Part shown: positions 1 to 11,560 of the stretch, piece by piece
How the letters are laid out: every line of letters begins with the position of its first letter
Numbering within the stretch: the first letter of the stretch is position 1
NCBI RefSeq assembly: GCF_001640805.2
Contig: NC_066845.1
Span: forward strand, 17,734,307 to 17,798,306
Length of the DNA stretch: 64,000 bases
Direction of reading: 5' to 3'
Source of the DNA: Lates calcarifer
Lineage: Eukaryota; Chordata; Actinopteri; Centropomidae
Translations under genes and position numbers: made by a program
The notes under the pieces: generated by a model
What the model was told of the DNA's origin: nothing
Database searches by the model: none
The model's input: the letters and a program-made list of their open reading frames with translations, nothing else

Positions 1-3000
1 AAAAAAACCTCTAAACTCCCTGTGTATGTCACTGCTTCTGTTAAGCACACTCTATTTTATGGGAGGTGATTATAATCCCTTGCCACTGGTTTTTAGCTCA
101 ATTATGTGCCTCCTCTGAGGTGTGAGGTATGCCATGTGGTTTTGAATATGTTATGTATTTTGTATAATATGCTTCAATTCCACTGGTTTATGCATTTGAC
201 TCATATTAATTAAATATTGCAGATACACAACTGTAAAATTTATTAAAAATCTTAAATGTAAATAATCATTTTTAGATTTAAAATGAATCAAATAACATGT
301 GTGTAACGTGAGAGGTATTGCTTGTGGTGATGAATCCATGGAAAATGATCACCTGAGTCTGCAGTTCTCCTGAGCTCTGCAGCTTTTTAGTATCTTTAAG
401 CTCATTGTTTTGGTTTTCTGGCCTGCAACTTAACTGGTTTAGCTCAGTCTCACAGCTCTCATTAATGTTGCATCTGTTTAGAGCTAAAAAGCTCTATAAA
501 GCTGAAGTACACTGCTGAAGTCAGCAACTATTTAGAACATAGTGGAACATTTCGCTGTTAAAATTTGGATATTTCCTCAGGAGTTAGTGGAGAACAAAAC
601 AGAGCTAAAAGCAGACAGAATATTGGACTTAATTCACCAGGTGGACAGGAACATAACACCAAATCCCCCCTAATGTTGCTCTGTCTCCTGAATGTGTGCA
701 AAGCAACAAAAAAATTGTTTTAATAAATCTTCAGTGATTTATGTTGTACTTTTGCACATTTATTTTACATTCTTTTGGTATATTCACATAGTTATGTATC
801 TATGAACCTCATTTTGCCATGCTCATTGTATACCTTTCATTTTTGCCTCGTAGAGATCAGTAAAGTTTAATGTCTTTGTGTCAAAACAAGATAAAACCAG
901 TGGAGGTCCCACAGATGTTCACATCAGCTCATCTTGCTAAAATACATGCAGGAAGCTGTGTAATGAAGTGTTAAAATGAGTGCTATCCAACCTGTCATTT
1001 GTGTCTAAAATGATGGTGAAAGGATTTTGTATCCAATGAGAGTGCATCAGAAAACAGCTCTGTCTTCTAAAGGGCTGAAGATGAGTCATAGGTTGCGGAA
1101 AACTGCTCTCCACTCCCCACAGATGCTCAAATATCCCCACCCCCAAATGAGCACCACAACCACCTTCCTCATTACTGAAGAATGCATTCAGAGAGGAGCG
1201 TTGCATTACTGGCAATCCATTATGTATTTTGAAGAATTCCCACAGCATGAAGTGTACCCATCTCAGAATCTGTCTTGTATCTATTTGACATTGCTTGCCT
1301 GGATGTGTTCAGCCCCCCCTGTAAAGCTTAAGTACATTTTAAGTGAGAGTTGTAAGCTAGGCAGAGCAGTGGTTGGAGGGACTGGGGTTGAATAAACAGT
1401 AGTTATTATGTAACATTCACTGAGCACAACTAAACTGAGCCAAGGGATGTTGAAGAAGGACATGGTGATAGAGTGTGGCACCTGAGTTTATACAGAAGCC
1501 ACAGTTACTGTCTAGACTTATGATATGAGATTTCTTAGGGAAATTTCACTTCTATCCAGTACAAAATTGAACTTAGAGCAATGGAACAAACAACTGTGAG
1601 CTTATTTTTGACTGAAATGAGGCATGTCTATTTGGCTTGCTCTCAATTCTTGTGTCCCATGGTCCTTGATACCACCACCTGCGCTGCCATGGGCGACAAA
1701 ATAATGACACCTATCTCGAATAAATGATGGACGTTTCACTTGTTGTCATGGAAACACTGACATACGAATTGCATGCAGGTTACATGCTTCAGGTGCCTGT
1801 GGAATAGTACATGTGGTCCAAGTAGAAGCTGAAAAAAGGTGACTGTGCAGGTTTTTAAAGCCAATCAAAAAAGATCTGTTTTAGATGTTTGTGTGTGTGT
1901 GTGTGTGTGTGTGCGCACGCACGCTTGTGTGTGTTTGTGAGGGGTGGGGAGATGGGATGGGAACCTAATCAAGTGCTGTCAGCTGCAGTGCAGTTATAGC
2001 CCTATTGTCCTTTCCAAGTGATTCTGATCTAGGTCAATACCACTTTCACTGTGTGTTGTCAGTTGTTATCAAGCTACAGTGTGTAGCAGAGAAGCCAGAC
2101 TACTGTATGCTGGTTTCCAAAACCAACAAAAAATTTGGATCAGTGCTTTTTTGTATTTGCAAACAACTTTCTGTGGCTGAACTGTGTGCCAGCAAAGTTT
2201 TAAAAAGCGCTGGAATGGTTTTCAGAGTCATTTTGGCATTTAGCATGTTTGACAGCCAAGTTGTGTTAATGCCTTAATCTGAATGTATCAGAATATTAAG
2301 TGCAGATTCTACACAGACCCATGGCATTTGGGTTTTGAGCACAAAACTACGCGGCAGAGACATTATAGCTAATGTGTTAAAATAAAGTAACATTTTCAGA
2401 CTGGACGTGATGTGTAAAAGCTCAACAGCTAAAAAGCCGTGAACAAAGTGAAAAAGAATGCCGCCCAGGCTGACTGAGATGAATGTGATTTCCACACTGC
2501 TGATACCATCACTGGTGGACGATGAGGTGAATTGGCTAGTGCTCCCTAAAGCTTTTTATCTTGTGATTAACAATAGAGTGGAGACCAGAAAAACAGCCTG
2601 GAGTCTTAAATATACAGCTTTCATCAATGACGCATTTGATGCTGATGAAAGCGGTGGGCATACAGCCAAAACACTCTGAGATGTACACACAGATTTATCA
2701 TTTTGTGAAAATAGTGGCTATTTTCCCAATTCTGTCCAAATCTGAGCCTTTCACACCTCACTTTATCTCTATTTTTCTGACACTGCCAGCTGCTATTTGA
2801 AACCACTGAGCTGTCTGTTTGATTGATAGCTCCATCTCTACCTGCTAAGCTCCTCCAAAACCATAGAAAAGCAGCTAATTGCCCACCAGGCAATGACAGA
2901 GCTTATGACCTCTCATTGAAATGTCTGTCTTTGAATTGAGTGGACAAGTATTTGATGCTACTACACTGCACTTTCATCTTAATGAAGACAGGCAGCAGAT

Positions 3001-3184
3001 TTCTGTGCTTCAGCAGAGTGTCTGGGTGCATTATATGTGATAAGTGACTAACCATCCTTGTTTCTGAGATGTTAACGCTACTGAATTGGACAAGGTATTA
3101 AAGGTAGCTTGAACTGCTTTTTCATGCTCTGTTGAAAAGCTGCCTAGTCAGCACTGATATTTATTTTGTCTCCTTTCCTCACAG
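1..3184 (+). other. htr7: htr7 intron (3' part)
   Basis: This stretch precedes the acceptor at 3183-3184 of the htr7 exon, so it is inferred to be the end of the large intron that splits the receptor at the DRY motif. No sequence encoding TM1-TM3 is visible in any frame, so the first coding exon must lie beyond the left edge. The interval is AT-rich; the only obvious structure is a GT/GC dinucleotide run at about 1888-1939. Open frames here (for example 1027-1395 and 2458-2679) resemble no protein I know and have no splice context. Confidence 0.7.
1888..1939. repeat. (GT)n/(GC)n microsatellite
   Basis: An uninterrupted GT run at about 1890-1913 passes into alternating GC/AC and back into GT. 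The purine-pyrimidine alternation is the kind that can adopt Z-DNA. It lies inside the inferred htr7 intron. Confidence 0.9.
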
Positions 3185-3923
3185 GTATTTGGGGATCACA
3201 CGGCCCCTCACCTACCCAGCCAGGCAGAACGGTCAGCTGATGGCAAAGATGATCCTGGGAGTGTGGCTGGTGTCAGCATCCATCACCTTGCCACCTTTCT
3301 GCGGCTGGGCCAAAAACGTCCACACAGCCGGCGTGTGCCTCATTAGCCAAGACTTTGGCTACACCATCTATTCCACAGCCGTAGCCTTTTACATCCCTAT
3401 GCTGGTCATGCTGGTCATGTATTACAAGATCTTCAGGGCTGCTCGCAAGAGTGGCGCCAAGCACCGCTTCACCGACCTTTCGCGGCGCGATCGCCTTGAA
3501 ACTGTGGCTAATGAGGCGCTGCGCATGCAGGGCCTGAAGCCGCCCGGCGTGGCGGAGGAGTGTGCCGCCCTGTCCCGCCTGCTGAACCGTGAGCGCAGGA
3601 ACATCTCCATCTTCAAACGGGAGCAGAAAGCAGCCACAACATTGGGGGTGATAGTGGGTGTCTTTGCTGTGTGCTGGCTGCCATTCTTCATCCTGTCTAC
3701 AGCCAGGCCCTTTATCTGTGGAGTGGAGTGTAGTTGTGTGCCCATCTGGCTGGAGCGCACGCTGCTCTGGTTAGGCTACGCCAACTCCCTAATGAACCCC
3801 TTCATCTACGCCTTCTTCAACCGAGACCTGCGCTCTACTTACCGTGACCTTCTCCGCTGTCGTTATCGTAACATCAACCGTCGACTGTCTGCTGTGGGCG
3901 TGCACGAGGCTCTCAAGGTGTAA
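3185..3923 (+). CDS. htr7: 5-hydroxytryptamine receptor 7, 3' coding exon (partial gene)
   Basis: This is the C-terminal two-thirds of a class A GPCR, the Gs-coupled serotonin receptor 5-HT7 of the plasma membrane. The exon starts after a pyrimidine-rich acceptor ending CACAG, with one base completing the Arg codon of DRY (phase 2), so DR|Y is split between exons as in vertebrate HTR7. Counting that Tyr as residue 1, 245 residues are encoded: ICL2 with YLGITRPLTYP, TM4 around 20-40 (W27), the ECL2 disulphide Cys51 in VCLISQDFGYTIYSTAVAF, TM5 around 57-80 (P71), a long basic ICL3 at 81-148, TM6 with CWLP at 163-166, TM7 with NPFIY at 204-208, then a short tail with Cys225 as a possible palmitoylation site. 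ISIFKREQKAATTLG and SLMNPFIYAFFNRDLR are near-diagnostic for 5-HT7 as I recall the family. The frame ends HEALKV-TAA, earlier than the human tail. Paralogue (a, b or c) not determined. Confidence 0.95.
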
Positions 3924-5405
3924 GGCAGGGCACTGCAGCGGCATTTCTAGAATCTCAGATGGTACGTTGTATGGTTGCCCTGTGCTTGTACACTTGGTGC
4001 TTAAAGGGCGACGTGTACACAGCAGGCCTGTAGATAAGACACAGACTGACAGAGTGGGAGTCAATGTTGGTGGCTCTCTGGCCCTTCCGCAAAGGCAGAG
4101 AGACAGCACGATCACTTCGGTGTGTGTGTGACTCAGTCATTCTATTTTAGGGAAGAAAATCATAGAGCGTACTTGATGGGCTATTCAAGTCGACACTGCT
4201 TTTGTGCATATGCCACAATTCTGTCCTGGCTCTGGATTTATGGTGGGATAATGTGGTGACAAAGGAAATGACATGTAAACACAATCTATCATCCTAGGGC
4301 TTTCAAAAAGAACAGAAAGCCAACACATTTCTGTATAATAACAAAATTGATGTTTGATAAGTAAAAACATGTTTTGTGCACAATGTCTTCTGAGCATCCT
4401 CATCAAACATGCATTTAAGGACGTCCCAGATTAATTTCAAACTGGAGGTGAACACTTTGAGGTGTATTGTGCTTTGTGCCAGGATTAAATATTATTTATA
4501 TCACTTCACCTCCAGTCATAGCATTCAATTTGGTCTTCTCACTAAATTTAACCTGAGCACCTTAAATGTTTCACAAATGTTTAGAATGTGGTGATGCCAA
4601 ATGAACAGAGGTGGGTGGGAAATGGTGTTAAAATGCAACACGAAGAGAACATTTTCCATTCATGAAATCTCAGTGTTTTTTGCTATAAAAAGAAAACTGA
4701 AAGTAGTTTGTTAAGTGTGTTAAGTGTGCATGAAACATATTTGTCTTACATGCTGCAGTATACATAAATCATAAGAAATTTTGAGCAGTGAATGATAATT
4801 TGGCAGATGTTTCTCCATGTTTCACCCAAATACTTTATTGCACACTTGAATTCAGTATGAACTCAATAGCATACCTGTCAGAAACCATGATACTGTGGAC
4901 TTTTTTTCACTCTTCTTATTTTTGCCTTGTTCGGTTTCATTCCACATTTAGTTGCTGACCTTCTTGGCTGATACAGCAAACTAAACCTGCTGAACTCTGC
5001 AGTTTCACTTTAAGAATTTAGAGACTGTTTTGCTCCAATGGTTGTCAATAGTGTTTCTGTTTCCCCTTTGAATCAGGATGTGGTCACTGTCACTTCCCTC
5101 TGGCTACACTCCCGTTTGAACTCTTTGGTGATCTGTAAGATCCAGTGTCAAATGTCATCAGTTGAGCAGTGTGTGCTTTTTCTACCTCGATTTTTTGAGA
5201 ATACTGTACATTTCCTCCAAACAGATGTACCGCTGTCTTGTATCATTTTCTAATTAACAGCTATTTTATATTGTGTAAGATTGATCTGTCTACAATTACT
5301 CTGTGTTTGCTCTGTCTTACTGCCTTGTCATAACCTTCAGAAACAAGCTGGGGAAGTGGCAAAGCATTTCACACTTTGTAAATAAAGAAACACTTGGTTA
5401 AAATG
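3924..5405 (+). other. htr7: probable htr7 3' UTR with poly(A) signal at 5381-5386
   Basis: No conserved coding potential follows the TAA. The first canonical AATAAA on the + strand downstream is at 5381-5386, about 1.46 kb after the stop, followed by TG-rich sequence. A 3' UTR of this length is plausible, but the cleavage position is inferred. If the receptor splices just before the stop (see findings), part of this would be intron instead. Confidence 0.45.
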
Positions 5406-6156
5406 CCATTGTGACCTACATTGGTAACCTCAGATGATATATGTTCATGCAAACAACTGGTGATGGATTTGTAGCTCTTTAGACTGGCAATCAAAAGATC
5501 TTTTTCCCCACATTTTCAAACGGGAGACAATCCACACAGGTCCCCTTTGCTTTGTAACCCCACAGAGCACATCCTCATCAAAAGCCTGATGCACACAGTT
5601 TACGTACAAAATTCATCATCCTCACTGACTAGATTGATAGGTCTATCATGAGAAATGAAGACGTACCTTAAGGGCCGCTAGAAACCTTTGAAACATTCAT
5701 AGCATTAGAATGAGCACCAAGGCCATCATGCGACTACAAGGACTCTGGAGATGTGTTTGAGGATGGTGACCCAAAAAAGATGCCTTTATTCTCCATCTGC
5801 TTGGAGCTAAATCTTTTATTCAGTCTGTCTGCTTGCTTTCATGACTGGAACTGTCCTGTAGAGACACAAGGATGAGGTAGAGTCTGATATATGTGATGTG
5901 TCATGTGTCTTATGGTCAGAAGGTGTGTGTTACAGATACTCAAACCAGTAGGGAATAACAGAAAGTTTTGAGCCAAAAATAAGCTGTGAACACAAGTGAC
6001 ATATTAAGCTGAATTTTCAGAAGCAGGTACAGAACAACATTAACATTGTTGGTCCACCTGTTAGGACAAGTAAGGACAGGTTTCCATCTCATTTTAGCTC
6101 TGGTCTCCACCAATTCCTGATGGAAATGTTGGACACTTTAAGTAAGTTTGTGAGTA
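5406..6156. other. intergenic, no gene seen
   Basis: AT-rich unique-looking DNA between the presumed htr7 poly(A) site and the first LINE tail. I see no open frame with family resemblance and no clear repeat. Confidence 0.5.
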
Positions 6157-6241
6157 AAGTTTATTTATATAGCACCTTTCAAGAACAAAAATCACAAAGT
6201 GCTTCACAGATAAGACACACATAAAATAAATAAATGAAAAG
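6157..6241 (-). mobile_element. LINE 3'-tail fragment (TTTATTTATATAGCACC type)
   Basis: The block beginning GTTTATTTATATAGCACC, with CACAAAGTGCTTCACA downstream, matches the reverse complement of the terminal region of a dispersed teleost LINE family as I remember it. It is related in layout to the longer copies at 30.8 kb and 46.3 kb (a TTTATTTATATAG core followed by a CAC-rich segment), but has a different internal sequence. No coding part is present. Confidence 0.5.
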
Positions 6242-6599
6242 ACAGTTATTGGCTATAGAGAGCCAAAGTGAAATCAGAACTTCTGGGTTCTGCCCAAAAT
6301 CCCATTGACATTACTAACTACACTAATAACTAAAAATCCAGCTGTGGAAAAGAGCCTCTCCCAACAGTATATTGTGTCATTTGTCATTTCATATCTGTAG
6401 ATAATGACAGTAGAAAACTGCAGCATAAAAAAAAAATCTAATACTGCTGTTTATTCAATATTTACAGTAGGTTTTTAGCAGTCTTTAACAAATAATATTT
6501 CCTATAATTCCAGGATGTTCACAAGCTAAATGTCACATCTTGGCAGCGCCTTATTTGTGGGTTCATTAACTTTCACATTATACATTGTCATGATGAAAA

Positions 6600-6990
6600 T
6601 ATTTAGAATCACCCCTTTAACATATTGATGTTTTGCAGGTAGTGTTTGCTAAGTCCACCATTTAGTTAAGCATGGTAGGATGCTAACATTTGGTAATTAG
6701 CACTTTCCACAACATATAACAGAGGATGAACATCATTAGTTCTGCAGGTATTTAGTTATAAACAAAGTCAAATTTTGACCGAAGGTCAGTGGGATTCATC
6801 CCCAGGTAACCACGAATGTCTGCACAAAATTCCATGGCAATCCATTCAGTAGTTGTTGAGCAAATTCAATCTTGATCAATATTCGACCGTACTGACATTG
6901 ACACTGACAAACATTATCGCCATATCAAAACATCAAAGGTCACTGCAAGCAATTCAGTGAAAACTGTTAATTTAGTTGCTGAGTAGATGT
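6600..6990 (-). repeat. old teleost dispersed repeat, longest copy
   Basis: Contains the recognisable series GCTAACATTTGGTAATTAGCAC, TCTGCAGGTATTTAGT, AAATTTTGACC and CCATGGCAATCCATTCAGTAG of a high-copy teleost repeat. Shorter copies occur at 15525-15610 (same orientation) and 41535-41720 (opposite orientation), sharing the segment equivalent to ATTGCCATGAAATTTGGTGC. The family normally carries no long ORF, and none is seen here. Strand is assigned relative to the 41.5-kb copy. Confidence 0.6.
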
Positions 6991-7065
6991 GGATCTTATG
7001 GTTTGCAGTATTAAACACCTGTGTATATAGTGCCAAACAAACAAACAAAAAGCCAAAAGTGACAT

Positions 7066-7256
7066 TTCTTTGTTTTTTTTTAATTCTTTGGGAGCTTTTT
7101 CACCTTTATTTGGATAGGACAGTGGAGAGAGACAGGAAATAGGGAGAGAGAGTAGGGGAATGACATGCAGTAAAGGGTCAATCTGGGGACTGGCTGCTCA
7201 GGGCACTAAAGCCCACATGGTACGCGCTGCAACCGTTTGGCCATGGGGGCACCCCC
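7066..7256 (-). mobile_element. tRNA-derived SINE
   Basis: Read on the - strand it begins near 7256 with GGGGTGCCCCCATGGCCAAA. A Pol III A-box-like segment TGGCCAAACGG follows, then a decayed B-box area, a body with GCATGTCATTCCCCTACTCTC and CCTGTCTCTCTCCACTGTCC, AATAAAGGTGAAAAAGCTCC, and an A-rich tail at 7074-7082. This order is that of a widespread teleost tRNA-head SINE. It is about 190 bp and diverged, so it is an old, immobile copy. Confidence 0.75.
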
Positions 7257-10200
7257 AAAAGTGATATTTCTGAGCTTGTTTTGATTGTAGCTGCTTCCTA
7301 CATGAGCTTGTTAGATCTGAGCCAGTTCATATTTGCAGGGCTGTTTCAATATTTTTACTATGTCTGTGTATAAAATAATATTCCACAAATCATCTGCGTG
7401 CTTGGGTTGGCGGTACACTTGGCCAATTTCTGCATGTTGGCGTCTGTCAAATGATTTGGTGGGACAGTTCCCAATTAGAACATAAGGACCTTTCTAATTA
7501 TACTTTTCATTCTAACCCTCTGTTACTCTCCAAGTCTGCTGAACACCATTACATAATTCAGTTCTAATTCAGCACTAACAAAAACTCATATAAAAACTCC
7601 CAGGGACAAAATCTATTTAAATGCGGTTTTGTGGCCTAACGTGTGTCTATTTGGGGCACAGTGTCATAAGAATGTTTGAAACTCCCTGAAGTAAAGAGCA
7701 GGAACATGGCCTCAGCCAGCATGTTGACATTTGTTTTAGCACATAAAATAGCAGGCAGCCCTAGTGGACTTCGTGCATCTTCCCCATAATGTCCAGTCTC
7801 CCAGCAGCCATGTCAACAGGCGTTACTCTCGGGGAATGAGCACCATTGTGCCTGAGAGGAGTGCCTGCTCCCTCAGTCAGTGCAGCTCACCTCCTGATGT
7901 GTGTCATCGCTATCAGTGAATGGAAGAAGAGGGTGAAATGTTTACGTGTGATGTAGTACATTCATCAAAGGGAAAAAGCATAGTAGCAGATGAGTCTTTC
8001 ACATATGCTGCCCACAGGCTCAGTTGCCAGCTTTGACAGGCTGTGGGGGCTGATGGGGGAACACACACTCTCGCTTTGCTATTTTTAATCTGCCCCAGTA
8101 ATTAAGCGGGGAAGCTTTGATTAAGCATGGGGAAAGAGATCTAAAGCGCTATGATTTTACTATCTTGAAATGTGTCCCTTACACCCCCATATGTAAACAC
8201 TCAGTGATTAGGAGAGAACCTTTGTTTGATGCCCACAGCAATTAGACTACTGCAAAGAGCAAGTGATAAAGGTAATCATTTTCAACATTTTTATACAATC
8301 AGCTGCCATCCACTTTACTAACCTCTGCCACTGACTTTTATAGGGTAGTACAGGAGTGAAACAATCTGAACAAATTATAAGATATAATTGGCATATGAAC
8401 ACATAACGTTGGTCTATCTTATCACACATTTTTTGTGTGTAGAAAATTGCTCCATAGTGCTGCCAGTGGTGAAAATGTACTCAAAAAACCTTTTCCATTA
8501 TGTGGCACAGGCAAAGTGGCAAAATTCAGACTATGCTGACTAGGCTATTCATTCAAGCCTAATAACTCACAGTTCTACCTCTGCAACCCACATGATATGT
8601 GACTGAATTTGCTGATCATTGGTAATGCCTGGCCGACCACTAGCATAGCCATAACTTTAAACACAGATGGAAAATCCAGACATCACAGTAAAGGTGTCAA
8701 CAAAACCATGACAGATTTTGCTGTTTGAAACAATGGAACACATATCACATGCATAAGGTGATATTAGTAAAGTGCACACAGATGTTTATATTCAGGGCTG
8801 GTCTGTGACACTTCAGACCAAAGAGCTTTGTCTATTATTTTTGTAACTTCCTGTGTGTACTGACACACAAAATGAATTTAGCCCTACTATGTGATTTTAT
8901 TTGCATATTTTTATCATATTATTCCCTAAATATTCCATTAATTTTACATTTAATGTTAAAGTGGTCATTCATTTAATCACAGCAGCAAGAAATATTTCAA
9001 TTACCTACGCCCTATCAAGGTCATCCTCAATTAATTTCAAGCGATATAAATCAGATTTGTAAGGTAGCGTGGGCACATGTGTACCCAACAGTTATATCCT
9101 TAAATATAATTGGACCATGAATGTAGCCTCGTTCCCTACTTTCCAATTGAATGGAAGCTATAAATACACAGTAAACATGTCAGTTATTTGTTAATCCGAT
9201 TTATGCGGTGTGTCCTGAAATATCAACTCCCTCCTACGGGCCACCACCAGCGGCCAATCACAGCAATGGAGTCTGATATTAGCCTATGCCACTTCCTGCG
9301 GGGATGGGCCTGTAGCAAATTAACATGCAGAGAAGTTATCTGCAAAGTGTCAAAGTGACAACCAAAAGAGTTTCTTTCCCCTCATTTTATTTTCTGGAGG
9401 CAGCTTCCTGTAATTAGGTTCTGTCATACTGCTTGAAGGTAAATGCATGCTTCTTAAGGGTGCAAGCATCAAAAGAACTGTACGTGAGGGCACCCGCCCC
9501 TGTACACTTCAAAGTGAGCACAGTAGATATTGCCCTGCTTACAGTGTATTGATTTTGCTGCCATGTATGTTGTGTTTTACTCTAGCCGTGGAGTAGCTGA
9601 GTGTTGACTCATCGCCTTGTATTTTCACACATGTTGACACCACAGACTGCCAAGAATCAGAGCCCGCCTACATGACAAGTATGAGATGACTCTGTCCGTT
9701 GTGTTGTGCACTTCATCTGTGATACAGATCTGTAAGTGTATGTGTGTTTGTGTGTGCATGCACAAGAAAGCCACCCATATGTTCGAATACTGTCGTCTCC
9801 ATATTCACTTAATATGTTTAGGATATCAAAGTAATTGCACCTCCTCCTTGTCAGGGAGCACATGGACTTTGTACATTTATCGCTATCACTGTAATTAATA
9901 CACAAGTCCATATGCACATGAGTATTACTGTTATTGTTACAGTTCAGTTTTTTCTCTCCTTCAAAAATTTTAACATTAACAGTAAATGGAAACATTACAG
10001 AACCAGACCTCTTTCCTATTTAAAAATATGCAGAAAATGACAAGCCTATAATAAGCACCTGCTGTTAGATTTTCCAGAAATTAAAACTCTCTCTTGATGG
10101 AACTGCCTGGCTCAAAAAGTTGGGGACTTTGCCCTAGACATTATTTGCAACATATAACTGACTTTGTTTAAAAATATTGTCAGTTGTGTAATCTGCTGAA

Positions 10201-11324
10201 ACACCTCAGTGTAAAACAAAAAAAAATTTGTGATGTATATTTTAAGATAAATCCAAAGCAACAGATAAGATTTGCTAGATTTTTGAGTTACGCAGCAAAT
10301 CTATTCAGTGTTTTCTTTTGTCAAGCTGACTTAAACCTTGTGTGCAGTTGACTTTAGTTGTGTGTCATTTTGTCTGTACACCTCATACACAATCACCCAG
10401 GCAGGTCAGCTTGTCGCTATCTGTGCTATTGCCTTGCTTGCCTCTTTTCTGTCTTTTGAGAGCAGTGAAAGAAAACAGCAGTTTGGTGAGATTGAGGATA
10501 ATTGGCTGCCTTTTGCACCCAGCAGCCTGCTTATGAAATGACAGTAAATGCCTTGACCTGTAAAGAACATCATTTGGCGTGACTTAATTCTTTATCAGTA
10601 ACTGTCTGCTAAACTCAGATTTAAGATGCAATACCATTTATCATGTTGAGCGACGTTAAGCAGCAGGCACTTAAGGCAACAGATAACAATGTACAAAACA
10701 TTAGTTGAATATGTGTAGCATTTTTACATGATTATGTGAACTAATTTGAAATTCAAAATTGTACACACAGTGGCTTTGACATTCACCCAGCATGATGGTT
10801 AGTGTATAATGTAGTCCATTTAAAGCTTCAACTTCACAAAAAAGGACAATGGATATAATTTTAACTTCAGTTTCTCAAAGTGCTCAAACTGCAGTTGAGG
10901 AGATGCAAATCTGCACAGCAAAGTACAAACCATCTCTGCATTTCTGTTCTTCATTTCCTAGTTGATAAGATTTAAATATGATCTGTGCCTTTTGCAGCTT
11001 TAACTTTATTTACCCTGTGATCACACTGAGTAACTCTCATCTCCCCTTGCATATTTTTTTTTTCCTAAATTAAGTTTTGTAAACAGAACAGAGTATTCTG
11101 TGCACTGAACCAAATTAACCATTTTATCATATCTACCAAGGACATTCCTCATGTTTTTCAATAGATCACCTTAAATGAAACTTAAATTTTGTACAACCTG
11201 ACTGCTGCTATTCACTCAAGTCTTTAACTGGATTTGTATAATGTTCATTTACATATATACATATATATTTGGATGTGTAAGTTTAATTCGAGTCTAATCG
11301 GTCACTAATTGCACAAAAGTTGGA
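7257..11324. other. intergenic, no gene; possible conserved blocks
   Basis: No coding sequence or clear transposon recognised. Low-repeat stretches with balanced composition at about 8020-8120 and 9190-9470 stand out from the surrounding AT-rich DNA and are raised as candidate regulatory blocks in the findings. A short GT-rich run lies at about 9737-9760; it gives rise to the meaningless overlapping frames at 9657-9995. Confidence 0.45.
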
Positions 11325-11560
11325 TTGTGTGTGTTGTGTGCATGTATGTGTGTGTGGTCTAGGTATTACTCATGTTGCAGGGACACAGGGTCACATTATG
11401 TGGAAAGCAAGTCCCCATAATATAGGGTTAGGGTGAGGGTTAGGCAAGTAATAGTTAAGATTATAGTAAATCTCTGGGAAATAAATGTAAAGTCATTGTA
11501 ATGTCCCCTGAAGTTATGGAGACAAGACTGTGTGTGTGCGCGCGTGTGTGTGTCAAGGCA
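11325..11560 (+). repeat. teleost GT-flanked repeat with TTAGGG-like core
   Basis: GT runs flank a body containing GCAAGTCCCCATAATATAGG, a degenerate telomere-like core at about 11424-11446, AAATAAATGTAAAGTCATTG and ATGTCCCCTGAAGTTATGGA. I recognise this order as a dispersed fish repeat. The TTAGGG-like units are therefore part of an interspersed repeat, not a telomere relic. Confidence 0.6.

Noticed and set aside
3273..3760. - strand frames opposite the htr7 exon
   Set aside because: Antisense shadows of the receptor coding sequence.
11420..11450. Telomere relic or chromosome fusion scar
   Set aside because: The flanking GT runs and CCCCATAA body fit a dispersed fish repeat.
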